Source: Nectonema munidae
Lineage: Eukaryota > Nematomorpha > Nectonematoida > Nectonematidae
Direction: 5' to 3'
Assembly (NCBI GenBank): GCA_030549495.1
Contig: JAUIRK010001047.1
Coordinates: 124,001-188,000, forward strand
Length of the DNA stretch: 64,000 bases
Positions 1-10,198 of this stretch are shown piece by piece. The stretch's first letter is position 1. Each line of letters begins with the position of its first letter. A program made the translations under genes and the position numbers. A model generated the notes under the pieces. It had not been told where the DNA came from. It was given only the letters and a program-made list of their open reading frames with translations, and ran no database searches.

Positions 1-457
1 ACTATCAATACCACATTCAAATGCTGAAAATGAGAGAGTTATTTGTTTTTTGAATTACGTGAAATCGAAACTAAGAAATAAAATGAAATTGCCTCTCGTG
101 AATGCCTTGTTAATGGTCAAGTTTAGTCTCATTCGATCAAAGACGTCTTGTTACTCATATGATATACCCAGCAAAGCCATTAATAAAATCGGCACACTTC
201 TTAGCTATAAAAAGAACGATGAAGAAAGCCTACAAACTCACTTCGAAAAAGATGAAATGGATCTTTTTTCATTGAATTTTGATGTTTAGGTTGTTTAGTT
301 TAAATAAAGAAATGAAAAATAAAGCTTTTTTTTCTAATATTCATAATGGATTGAGACTAAATATTTTAGATAATTTTTTCAGATATAAAAAAAAAATTTT
401 TAGATGTTCTTTTGGACAAATTTAGGTATAAAGTCTGAAAAATAGTTGGCAACCCTG
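1..457 (+). mobile_element. 3' end of a hAT element with terminal repeat
   Basis: The AT-rich 3' untranslated stretch after the transposase end runs to GTTGGCAACCCTG at 445-457. Its reverse complement, CAGGGTTGCCAAC, is a typical hAT terminal inverted repeat (CAGGG..). If this is the true end, the 8-bp target duplication would begin at 458 (tataaaac); its partner lies outside the window. Confidence 0.6.
2..289 (+). pseudogene. hAT transposase, C-terminal dimerisation region (partial)
   Basis: The reading frame enters from the left window edge and stops at 287-289. It encodes IPHSNAENERV near its start, which matches the hAT C-terminal dimerisation signature (small residue, SNAExERxFS). This is followed by KLRNKMKLPLVNALLMVK, which fits the usual R..L...L..LL.VK helix. 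The upstream catalytic part lies outside the window. The same module, with the same layout, occurs in the hAT copy at 5760-6007. The frame is open for its visible length, but after the ERV motif the usual F-S pair is replaced by ICFLN, so it is probably decayed. The hAT superfamily assignment is fairly sure; the subfamily (ZMYM/SCAND3-like) is an inference. Confidence 0.72.
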
Positions 458-917
458 TATAAAACTTATATAATTTATTATTTAAATTTACAATTTCATA
501 AAAAAAAAAGATTCCCAAAATCGTCAAAGTCATCACACATTTTATATCACTTTCCCATCCATAGAAGTATTTCCTCAAAAAAATTTCAATAGGAAAAAAA
601 TTTATATTTTTTTTAGTTTGTATTAAAAAATAAATATAGTAATTGAAACCATTTTAGAAATTCTAAATTGTTTTTTTAGCTTTTTATGACTACAATAATA
701 TTTGAGCAAACAGATAATAATCATTATAAATAAATAAAGGTTATTAATAAGAGTAATAATGAGGGGCAGATCCCAAAATTATTTAGCCGTGACAAAGTGA
801 GAACTTAAATTTTGAAAAATATTTGATAGTGTATAAAGTTTTAATTTTCTTGGTCGGAAAGGGTGGAAAAACATGGTCTAGACTACTAATTGTTAAAAAA
901 GAACTACATTTTATTAT
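458..917. other. AT-rich stretch, no recognisable feature
   Basis: The short open frames here are low-complexity and match no family I recognise. The stretch separates the hAT end from the inverted repeat at 918. Confidence 0.5.
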
Positions 918-1120
918 ATTGAAAACGTTGAATAAATCTTTTATTTAACAAAATACTAGCAATAATATTTCGGTCACTATGACCTTCTTCAGATATATAT
1001 GACGTAAAATGAAAGCGTTGAGTCAATATTTTACGTCATATATATCTGAAGAAGGTCATAGTGACCGAAATATTATTCCTAGTATTTTGTTAAATAAAAG
1101 ATTTATTCAACGTTTTCAAT
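918..1120. repeat. 93-bp near-perfect inverted repeat (long hairpin)
   Basis: Left arm 918-1010 and right arm 1028-1120 are reverse complements over 93 bp with one mismatch (actagc versus actagg), around a 17-nt loop at 1011-1027. Each arm contains CTGAAGA, a short GGTCA/TGACC hairpin, then GAAATATT. This resembles the catalytic core of the hammerhead ribozymes found in Penelope-like retroelements. I could not pair the flanking stems convincingly, so a working ribozyme is not claimed. The near-identity of the arms points to a recent inverted duplication or to gene conversion between the arms. Confidence 0.9.
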
Positions 1121-1897
1121 TTATTTCTTTACAACTTTTATTTATGAAGACTCAGCGCTATTTTATCTACATTTTATTATATATTTGTGATGCAACATTA
1201 GTCTTAAATGTTTTATAGTATTAGATTTCACTTTTAGGATCGTTTAGGAATTTGAATGCTTTTTTTATTATTTATAGACCTTCGGACGACAGAACTCTCA
1301 TTGTCTTTTGAAAGCTCTGGTTATCGACAGCTATGTTTGCACACTAAATTCACTGATCTAGAATACTTAAGTAATACCATTTTTTATATGAAAGTGTTGC
1401 CAGATCTACGGATTTATCCGTATTTTATGAATTTTGAGGCAAAAATTGTCTACGGATATTCTACGGACGGATTTTTGACTCTTTCGGATTTTTTTACGGA
1501 TTTTTTTTCTACGATTTTTTTACGGATTTTTGCCACTAAATTTATGAATAATTTTTTTTTAATGCAAAAAAGAGCTTATTAAACTTTTCGTTGCCAGGCA
1601 TTAAGCTGTCACTATTCAATTCAATTTATTATGAAAAATAGTGAAAAATATGGAAGTTTCACTTTAGTGTGTATACACTATGTATAGATAATGAGAGAAG
1701 AACGTTGATATATATATAAGAAAAATTGTATCACGAAGAGAAACAATATTCGATGATAAATAGATGGAGTTGAAATTTTAGGTGACTTGTGAAAGATGAC
1801 GAAACAATAGTTTTTTGAAATCTGACATGGAAGTCATAATTCTTATGGATTTTGGAAGTTTGTTAAACATAGATGCTGCCTGAGATGCGTAGTTTTT

Positions 1898-2599
1898 TTA
1901 GAGTAAGATTTCTGGCTCGAGATGGGGGTATTTGTTGAACTTGTTGATTGTGAAGGTCTTGTTTATGTTGATCTGTGTGTCTTTGAAAACTGGTATAAGG
2001 AATCTGTATTTAAGAAACATGTTTCCTGGTAGCATTTTTGCTCTTTCAAAGTGTGATTGAGTTATGTTCACTATATATTTGATATTGAAGATGAACTTTA
2101 TAATGTTATTGTTCAATCTCTAAAATTTGTCTAAATCTGACCTCTGGATTAGAGGGTAATAAGTTTCTATGCAGTAATTGAAGTTATTTAATATGTATGC
2201 ATTTGTAAGTTTACATTTGTCCTTTGAGTTGAGTATGCTGAAATGTTTTTTGAATAATTGAAGGCAAAATTTGGATTTTTTTAATCATATCTTTGAAAAG
2301 AAATGATTTACTTTGAACGATGATGAAATTTCGAAGCCAAGCATGCAAATTTTGTCAAAAGCTTTTGACATGTCATAGGAAGTTATTGTGACGTATTTAT
2401 TTTGATTCAAACTATTGACGATATTTTGAACGATTTCTTTGACGCAAGTGGCTGATGAAGAAGACTTTTTGTAGCTGCATTGGTTTTTATGTAGTAGAGC
2501 GTTGGTGGTCACATAATCAGAAAGTTGCTGGAAAAGAATAGTTTCAAATACTTTACTGATTGCATTAGAGTGAGCGATGGGACGGTAATTTGTTATCAA
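1898..2599 (-). pseudogene. LINE reverse transcriptase, core and tail fragments
   Basis: The frame 2285-2599 gives the RT fingers (NYRPIAHSNAISKVFETI) and the first catalytic Asp region (SYDMSKAFDK). The frame 1898-2116 gives the C-terminal tail, including PGNMFLKYRFLIPVF and HLEPEIL. Between them the palm with YADD is missing, and about 250 bp of thumb-like sequence with KCKLTNAYILNNFNYC is present in broken frame. The protein would have reverse-transcribed the LINE RNA; here it is dead. Confidence 0.75.
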
Positions 2600-3627
2600 G
2601 TGTTTTGAACCTTTTTTGTGATGAGGTGTGATGAAGTTGTGTTTTAGAAGTGAAGGAAAATTTGAGTGTATTATGGTTATATTGAATTAATGAGTGAGAA
2701 TATCTGTTAAGAATAAGGAGTAATCCTTCAGTATGTGCATAGGAAATGGGTCTAGAAAGATAGTGTTTTTCTTTGCTTGGTGAATAGTCTTTAGAATGGT
2801 AGAAGAGGTGATTTTTTCGAAAGTAAACGATATGTTGGAGATGGATTGAGGATAAAAAAGTTAGGTCTTCGTTGTTTGCGTAAGGATGCTTTGATTCAGA
2901 TGTCATTTGAATTAAAAATTGTTTGTTAAAAAGTTCGTAGAGTCTTGACTTATCTGTGATAGGTATGTTATTTTCCGTGATGTTGATACAATTCTGAGAT
3001 TCTTTTTTTGAGATGGGACTGAGTTTTTTGATAGTATTCCACCAGGATTTTGAGTTAGGGTGATCATAATGTAACTTTTTAGAGTAGTGGCTGATTTTTT
3101 TCTTTTTAATTAGATTAGCAGTGAAATTGCGTGATATTTTAAACTTTTTGAAGTTAAAGTAGCTTTTTGTTGCTTGGTATTCTCTAAATAACTCGTTCCT
3201 TTTGTAAATCTGTTCCAAAATTTCTTTATCAATCCAATTTTTTTTTATTGGGTGGTGAGGAGTAATTTAAAGGACAGCAAGAATTAAACACATCGTATAT
3301 TGTTTTCAAAACAATATCGAAGTTGTGAAAGTTTGTATAGATGCTTTTTTGAATGTCATGCAGTGTAAGAAGTTGTATGAGTGTTTGAGTTTCATAGTTT
3401 TTGTAGCATCTAGTCAGTTGCAAGGATTTATTTGAAGTGCTTGGGAAGAAACTACTTCTACGTAGACTATATAGTGATCGGAGATTTAGTAAGGTATAAC
3501 GTGGGTTGATTGGATTAGACTTCTATCATTGATGAGGATGAGATCTAGCTTTGATTTCTATTTACCTTTCTGATATGTGTTACATATTGTGTGTTGCGTT
3601 AGCTCAAATGTGTCTTTTAGTCGTAGG

Positions 3628-4255
3628 ACTTTTTACCCAAATACACCCAAATACACACAAATATATTCATTATTTACAAATAAAAACTTAAAATTAAAAA
3701 TAATATTAGATAAATGCTTAAAATATAAGATACACATATATTTAAGTATGAACAAAGGATGGCAATAAAGTATTGTTATATATATTTATATCTCCCATTT
3801 TGTTGCCAGGCCACACATATTAGTAATTATTTAAATTAAAAAATTATTTTGTGTTATCAAACTTAGTATTATAGAGTAATTATTATATTTTAAGTAATTA
3901 TTATAATATAAACAATTATAATAAAAAAAAATTAAATACCTAACTATAATATTAGCTATAATTTATAATAAAATATTATTCTATATAACTATTTTAAGTT
4001 TTTGTTTGCTAGCATATAGCATTACAGGAGAAAGAGCTTTGGTATCCAACAAACCAAATAAAAAATCAAGTTTTTATTTTAATTTTTTAAATTTTTTAAT
4101 TTTTTATAAATCAATTTCAAATTAATAATTTATATTAGTTTTATGTTTAGAATAATTCTTTTATGTTTAATTAACATATTTTGTGGATATTTAAATTTGT
4201 TTTCTTTTGTTAGGGTGTATTTGGGTATATTTGGGTGTATTTGGGTAAAAAGTCT
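3628..4255. mobile_element. MITE with ACCCAAATACACCC inverted ends, inserted in the LINE
   Basis: The left end is GACTTTTTACCCAAATACAC from 3628. The right end, reverse-complemented, starts identically at 4255 and continues with further CCCAAATAYAC units. The terminal inverted repeat is about 30 bp and partly made of CCCAAATACA words. The interior (about 560 bp) is extremely AT-rich, without coding capacity. It splits the LINE endonuclease reading frame, so it is younger than the LINE. The target duplication is not clear. The superfamily is unassigned. Confidence 0.75.
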
Positions 4256-4648
4256 CACTCTAATATAATCTTTGTAGCATTTACTCTTTGTAGTCATAAA
4301 TGATTTATGGTTTAAATCGTTGATAATTAGAAAATGCTTGTAGTAGCGTGGTGCTAAGAAACTATGGAGTCTTTCAAAATAGAGGAGATAGTTAGGAGCT
4401 CTATACGAAACAAATACATTAAGGCTTTTGAAATTTTGATGTACTTGAAAATGAATGGTTTCTGATAATGGATTATCAATATTTATGAAGGGGATTGAGT
4501 TGTGAATGAGGCATAGAACTCCACCTCCTTTTGATTTTTCCCTGTCTTTGCGAATAACTGCATAATTTTGAAAGTTTGGTGTTTTATCAGTTTTTGTGTT
4601 CAAGTAAAAAATCAAAAATGGCTTAATTCTCTTTTCATTTTTATTCAT
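4130..4648 (-). pseudogene. LINE apurinic/apyrimidinic endonuclease, N-terminal part
   Basis: This 172-residue frame contains NYAVIRKDREKSKGGG and VLCLIHNSIPF, the strand typical of LINE endonucleases (R.DR....GGGV), and a later HFLIINDLN block in place of the usual GDFN. The endonuclease would nick target DNA for target-primed reverse transcription. The last roughly 40 residues of the frame (below 4255) read into the inserted MITE and are not endonuclease. Confidence 0.75.
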
Positions 4649-4879
4649 ATTTTTTAATTTACTTTGAAAATTTTTCTAGGAATAAAATAAATTATAAACG
4701 TTGTTTAAACGGTAGTCTTATACAATAGAGTGTTTGGTTTTGTTTTTTATCTAATTTGAACAGGATTTAAATCATACGTCTCAAAATTTTTTTATTTATT
4801 TAACATTTTAATCTAAACTTTTTTTTACGAAAAAACTGTAAGGGAAACAGAAAAAAAGTTTTCAAGTCTTTTACTAAAG

Positions 4880-6007
4880 AAAAATGTCAAGATCCAGTCA
4901 ACAAATCGGAGGTTATTTTTTGCAATTGAATGGTGGAGCACAACTTATCTTTTCTTCTCGCTGACCATTTTTCCGAACTTTTACCGAAATTGTGCCCTGA
5001 TTCGGAAATTGCAAAAAAATTTCAATGCAAACGAACAAAAGCAACATGTATTATTAAGTCTGCGATGGCTCCCTACCTTGAAAATAATCTGTAATTGCAT
5101 GAAGCAATTACACTATTGCCTGAAATGCGGATCACACTCAAGTCGTTTTTAGCAAGATTTGTGAGACCCGAGGATATTTCTTCGAAGCAAGATCCAACGA
5201 GCGTTTGTATTGATATGGAATTTCAGTTACCTGATGAGGCTATTTTTATAGGTTATCAAACGGGTGTTTTTTAAAAGATAATGAGGATGAGATTGACAGA
5301 TATGAACTGAAAGAATTCATGAGGTTATTTTGTCTTTTTTTTAGTAATATATGAAATTATTATGTTCGAGCTGTTAATTGATTCAAAGCAAAGCTACCCT
5401 TTGGAGATCCCATTTTAGGCCATCTTCGTATTCTGAATCCAAATGAAAGAACTAAAATTACGGCTTTATGAGCCATGTTTTAACATCATTTAGTTACAAT
5501 CAAATTATGAAATTTATATTTTTAGATAATGCTTTAGTAGAAAGGTTTCCGCACATTGTCCCTCTGGATAGATTGGATCAATTTACAGAGGAGTTTTTAA
5601 ATTATCAATTTATGGAAATCCCCTCTGATTTGGAAAATTGTGAGGCTGACGCTTTTTGGGGAAAACTTTGCAAATTAGAAACCTTAGAAGGAAAAATAAG
5701 ACTCCCGTTACTTTGTGAACTAATGATAGCATTGTTAGTTTAACCTCATTCAAATGCAGACTGTGAGCGTCTTTTCAGGTATAGCTTTGAGTAATTTTTT
5801 TTCTTTTGAATAAATAATGTTTTTCTCTTCTTTAGCATTATCAACAATATTAAGACAAATAAAAGAAATCAGCTTGATCTTTCAACAATATCAGGGCTTC
5901 TGCATGTCAAAACTAACGACTCAGGTGTACTTTGTTACAACTACGATCCGTCAGAAAGTGTCGTTAAAATTTCATCGTTCGTTACTCCAAAAGCATCACA
6001 CAATTAA
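4880..6007 (+). pseudogene. hAT transposase (ZMYM/SCAND3-like), broken
   Basis: Recognisable blocks in order are FQCKRTKATCIIKSAMAPYL (about 5022-5082), an FLARFVRPEDI stretch with QLPDEAIFIG (about 5145-5250), the open frame 5468-5743, and the dimerisation motif PHSNADCERLFS (about 5744-5778). The last block continues after a 57-nt intron (GT at 5779, AG at 5835) as IINNIKTNKRNQLDLS and ends at the stop 6005-6007. Several stops and frame changes break the 5' half, and an in-frame TAA at 5741-5743 precedes the PHSNAD block, so it is non-functional. It has the typical order of a hAT transposase: catalytic RNase H-like core, then the C-terminal dimer helix. The assignment is confident; the exact start is not recoverable. 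Confidence 0.8.
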
Positions 6008-6185
6008 ATATTTAAAAGTTGATTATTATTTAAATAGTTTTTTAAGTTTTTTTCAAATAAATTTAATTTTCAATTAAAAATAGTAGGGAAGAACCGATGT
6101 TCATTAAAAATTTGAATCTACGGATTTCTACGGAATTTTAGGACATGTTTTACGGATTTTTGATAAATTTTGCCTAGCAACACTG

Positions 6186-7743
6186 ATCAATATTTTTTTC
6201 TTACTTTCTTTTATTCTTATTTTAATCCAATATATTCCATTCATAAACTAAACAACCTACTTTTCATTTTTTTTTACACTTTTGAGGCGTGCTTATCTTA
6301 TCTACTTTTAATCAAGAATGAGAGCTAAGGTATTATATTCCTTGTTCTGATATAATTTTTTTAATCATTATTTTATATTTATTTTAGTGGAAAAAGAAAA
6401 GAGTTAGACGGTATGATTATCTTTTTAAATTTATCTAGGCTTCTGAATTTAAAAAAAAGGAATGTTTTAAAAATCATAATGTATTTTTATGAGTTTTTTC
6501 AAAATAAAATATCTATTTTATTTGATGATGACATTTTTTCGTGAGATGCTTCTCGCATCATTGATTTTTACGATTATGAGATCTGAAATAAAATGTGTTT
6601 TATTTTTGAAATAATATTTGTTTCATAGAATTTTCATTTCTTTTGAAGTATGTGTAGAGATGTGGTATCACATGATTTTTTCATCTAGAATTCATTGATG
6701 CAGTATTGTCTAGGATTTTATATTTTATGGGTCCATCCGATTCACTAGTTTTTTTCATAAATATTTTGTTCCAACTTTTCACGCTTTAAATCTTATTCAG
6801 TCCTTTGAACTTAACACGTTTTTTGTTTTACATTTGCTCGTTAAATATTAGTCTTCCAGATTTCTAGTTGTCACGAAAAACTTTTGTATGGGGTAGGTGA
6901 GCATATTACTTCTATTTGCTTATTTTTTTGTAAATACACATTTTATATTTGTTTTCTTAAATACTGGGGTGCGTTTTTGCTTCCTCTCACGGTTTTTATG
7001 AAAATCAATTAAGATCTAACCCAATTTTCAAGTGATGTTCATTTTAAACCTGAGAATTAATGTTAAATATAAAACTAAAACGCTACAAAATCATTATCGG
7101 CTGGTAGTCTACATACTTCTTTGATTCTCCATTTTTTGATAGCTTTTCATTTCTGCGATTTATTTGGCGTGAAATTACCGTATCTAACAGCTTTGACAGT
7201 TTCTATTTGTATCCAACTCCGTTTTTAGACTCAAAGTAGAGAGTAAAATGATTTTAATGGGCCTGGATTATAATAAAGCCTTCCCCTCCTTATTGATGGG
7301 CCTGTTTTTACTAATATATAACAATTGTCCTAAAAATTCTGATATTACTTTTTGGAAAACTATTTTTAGATATTAGCCAGTTATGGGGCACTTAGGGCTG
7401 GACCCCATCATCAAAAAATTGAAACGAATTAATTTTTGACAATTCGCTTATACTAACAATATAAAACAAATGAAATCAAAATATAGAAAAATTCCATTGA
7501 CGGTAATGATCAAACTGTTAACTTTGTTAAGATGGGCCCTCTTCAAATATAAATTTCTGGCTACGTTACTATACATCCCTAATTCGATTTACACTTTCTC
7601 ACAATATTGTCTCAAACGAAGTTCAAAAATTAATTAAGTATTGGCCTTTTATATCTGTAGTTATTTCTATAAGTTAGTCTATATTAGATAATCCCTTAAA
7701 AAAATTTTAATATAGCATCTTTAACGTATAAAATTTATTTTTA
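6186..7743. other. AT-rich intergenic stretch, nothing recognised
   Basis: There are no frames with family similarity and no repeats with clear ends between the hAT right end and the piggyBac left end. Confidence 0.5.
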
Positions 7744-7872
7744 CCCATTATAACCTAACAAGGCTGAAATTTCATAAAAATAGTTAATTTTTAAAAACTA
7801 ATTCTTTAATGTCTATCTAAATATACTGAAATTAAAAAATAATAAAAAAAATTTTTCTTTGTAAAAAAAATA

Positions 7873-7900
7873 TGACTCCTAAAGGAGTCATTGGGATAAT
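7873..7900. repeat. piggyBac A internal inverted repeat, left copy with palindrome
   Basis: TGACTCCTAAAGGAGTCA (7873-7890) is a palindrome and is followed by TTGGGATAAT. The whole 28 bp recurs inverted at 9806-9833 with three mismatches in the palindrome centre. Confidence 0.9.
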
Positions 7901-7939
7901 ATAAAGGTAAAATTTAAAAAACTTTTATTAATAAAAATA

Positions 7940-9598
7940 ACTAGTGTTGATGAAAAACTTGCTAACAGTTTTTTAAAGTAAATAAACTTCTCATTTTTTA
8001 CATTTAATTTTTGTGTTTTTTTACATATATAACAGCGTCTTGATGTAGTAAATGATTCTGGATTATGATTGTTTGTTCTTATATCTTTACTCGGAACAGA
8101 TTTTCTTCCTTTTGGACCCAAATTAATGTTTAGTGATGGCCTTGACTTTTTTAGGAGAACTTGAACTATTTCTCTTCGAAAATCTTTGTTACAGATTTTG
8201 GAGTTATTGATTATTTGATATAACCTCCAAGAAAAAAAAATTGAGTTTATTATCAGCGGCCAATACAACTTTTTACTTGTGGTCTATAAACAGACAAAAA
8301 CTGATCAAAAAGATCTACGCCTCCCATTCCTCTGTTGTAGGCTTTTATAACAAAAGGTTGGTTTACTTTTATTTTTCCACAATATTTTTCCATCTATGAA
8401 CATCTATCAACGGAAAAACACTCTCTGAATTTGTACAAACGGTGACGATTGAATTGTCCATCCATCTTGTAATTTGAACACCATTACTACTAAAGTTTTC
8501 AAAAAACCCTCTTTCTTTTTTTAAAAAAGTTCTTCTATTTGTTAAAGGACATTTGGATGCTCTATTATCTCTCATTGTTCTAGTTGCCCTAATACCATTA
8601 TCATTCAGTTCTTTTATCAGAGAAAAAGATGTAAAAAAAATTATCAAAATAAAATTGATGTTTTATGGGATTAGGACAACTAAAAACCATTTTTTTAACT
8701 ACTCGTGTCCCTAACGGTTCTTTTGAATTTGGAGATTTATCTTTACCTTCATAAATTTCTAATTTGTATGACATACATGTTGAACTTGCAAGAACCCATG
8801 TTTTAAAACCAAAACGAATGGGTTTATTTCTAATAAATTGTTTGCAACCACGTCGACCATAGTAAGGTGTCATCGACTCATCAATACTTAAATCTTCATG
8901 GTTGATTGCATATTTTATAAGTTTTAAATTAAGAATTTCAAACAAAAAATTAAGCCATTTTTCTTACAAATTATCATTGTTTGCACAATGTAAAAATTTT
9001 TTCAATTCCTGAAATCTGTTTCTACTCATTGTTGTAGAAAAAATTGGACATTCAATATCCTTTTGTTTACTCCAATAATCTCTTTCTGAAGTTCTGACAT
9101 TGTATCCGGATAAAAAAACTAAACCAATCAAATTACAAATTTCCTCATTAGAAGCACAAACATTTTGAAAATTATGGTTTCTCTTGGCGTAGTTATTTGT
9201 TTCCTCCGTCAACAAGTAAAGCATATCTTCAAATATATCAAAAAAACTTGCCAGCACGTTTTATCTAGTAATTCTGGGTGTAAATGTAGTAAATTCTTCA
9301 TGGCATACTCATCCTCATTTCTATCGCATCTTTTTTCTTTTGTATGAATTGGCTGACCGCTCCACTTTAGTTTTGAAAGACATGCTTCATTTATTTCAAT
9401 GTCGTCTTGAATAGGAAAAACATCGACTTCTGCACACATTTAAAGTGAGGCAAAATTCTCTGTTTCATCTTGTTCCATGTCGCTTCCTTCACCTCCAGAT
9501 GGCACACCAGTAACAACTTTATCAGCTGTCAAAACATTTTTTGCACTAATATAATCAAGAGCATTTTCTAAGTAAGTAAAATGTAGTTGCTCATCCAT
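7940..9598 (-). pseudogene. piggyBac transposase (DDE_Tnp_1_7), broken
   Basis: The start ATG at 9598 begins MDEQLHFTYLENALDY; an acidic N-terminal segment follows and runs into a stop before MCAEVDVFP (9439). Domains along the minus strand: an N-terminal helical region (SNEEICNLIGLVFLSGYN, 9257-8964); the first catalytic Asp in LSIDESMTPYYGRRG with NKPIRFGFKTWVLAS (about 8900-8790); the second Asp in YFDNFF (about 8650); WMDNSIVTVCT; GMGGVDLFDQ (about 8320) with the third Asp; and a C-terminal Cys-rich finger RCYICKKTQK (about 8030). At least one in-frame stop and three frameshifts break it. It would cut and paste DNA at TTAA. The family call is firm. Confidence 0.9.
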
Positions 9599-9805
9599 TT
9601 ATTGTCAAAAAAAATTAGATTTGAAAAAAGCAGAAAAAAACTTTAAAAAAATCAAAATTTCGAATAATATAAAATTCTAAAAATATTTAAAAAAAATATA
9701 AATATATTTTTGAAATTTTTTAGATTTTAAGATATATATATATAATTATTTTTTGATTTTTAACTTATGGACAAAAATTTTTTATTTTTTATAGAAAAAC
9801 AATGT

Positions 9806-9833
9806 ATTATCCCAATGACTCCTATGGGAGTCA
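9806..9833. repeat. piggyBac A internal inverted repeat, right copy
   Basis: This is the inverted partner of 7873-7900, and includes TGACTCCTATGGGAGTCA. It probably is a transposase-binding or cleavage-complex site, by analogy with the internal repeat of the type element. Confidence 0.88.
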
Positions 9834-10162
9834 TAGTTTTAATAAGCAACTAGTTATAAACTAAAAATAGAATTTATATTATTTTAATTTAAACAAAACT
9901 TTAAAACTATTATTTAAATGTTTACATTATAAAAATTCTAAATATAGTTTTTTTTTATCACAGAATAATTAAAAAACAAAAATGTGGCAAAATTTGTACA
10001 AATTATCCAAACACTAAGCTTTTAACAAATATATCTTTTTTTGAACGTGAAATTTTTACTTTTTTTTTTACAACTTGAAATAAAAAGTTTAAAAAAAATA
10101 TTGTATAAAAATTTTTTAAATATTTTCACTTTTTTCTATTAGAAATTTTGACTAAAAAATTT

Positions 10163-10180
10163 GACTCCTTAAGGAGTCAA
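10163..10180. repeat. piggyBac A terminal-proximal palindrome
   Basis: TGACTCCTTAAGGAGTCA is a perfect 18-bp palindrome just inside the right terminal repeat. It is the third member of the palindrome family in this element; no equivalent lies next to the left end. Confidence 0.9.
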
Positions 10181-10198
10181 TGGGATATAATGGGTTAA

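Larger units (their letters stand above)
1620..4660 (-). mobile_element. LINE (Jockey/CR1-like), truncated, minus strand
   Basis: Reading leftwards: an apurinic endonuclease domain starts at 4648 with YAVIRKDREKSKGGGVLCL. It is interrupted by a MITE (3628-4255) and resumes with KSKLDLILINDRSLIQ and the conserved SDH motif near 3480-3560. Then come a linker (3218-2600) with a WWNTIKKLS block, and reverse transcriptase with NYRPIAHSNAISKVFE (2590-2540) and YDMSKAFDK (about 2360). The RT is internally deleted after this: the YADD region is missing, and the frame passes to the RT thumb/C-terminal tail (2280-1760) with ASQAASMFNKLPKSIR. Multiple stops show it is dead. No clean poly-A or target duplication was seen. 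The clade call rests on the endonuclease/RT order and tail motif and is moderate. Confidence 0.8.
1393..6185 (+). mobile_element. hAT element with nested LINE and MITE
   Basis: Proposed ends are AGTGTTGCCAGATC at 1393 and the reverse complement of CAGTGTTGCTAGGC ending at 6185, giving a terminal inverted repeat of about 11 bp. Both subterminal zones are studded with short ACGGAT/ATCCGT words (1402-1535 and 6115-6165). hAT transposases often bind such subterminal repeats. The transposase sits on the + strand at 4880-6007. A minus-strand LINE (about 1620-4660) fills the space between the left end and the transposase. I found no matching 8-bp target duplication (tatatgaa-type left flank, atcaatat right flank), so the left limit is less sure than the right one. 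Confidence 0.55.
7744..10194 (-). mobile_element. piggyBac transposon A
   Basis: The terminal inverted repeat CCCATTATA is at 7744-7752 and inverted at 10186-10194. It is flanked by TTTA (7740-7743, one change from TTAA) and TTAA (10195-10198), the target site of the superfamily. An internal 28-bp inverted repeat (7873-7900 against 9806-9833, three mismatches) and an additional palindrome at 10163-10180 give the asymmetric subterminal layout known for piggyBac. The single gene is on the minus strand. The 2.45-kb length is usual for the superfamily. Confidence 0.9.
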
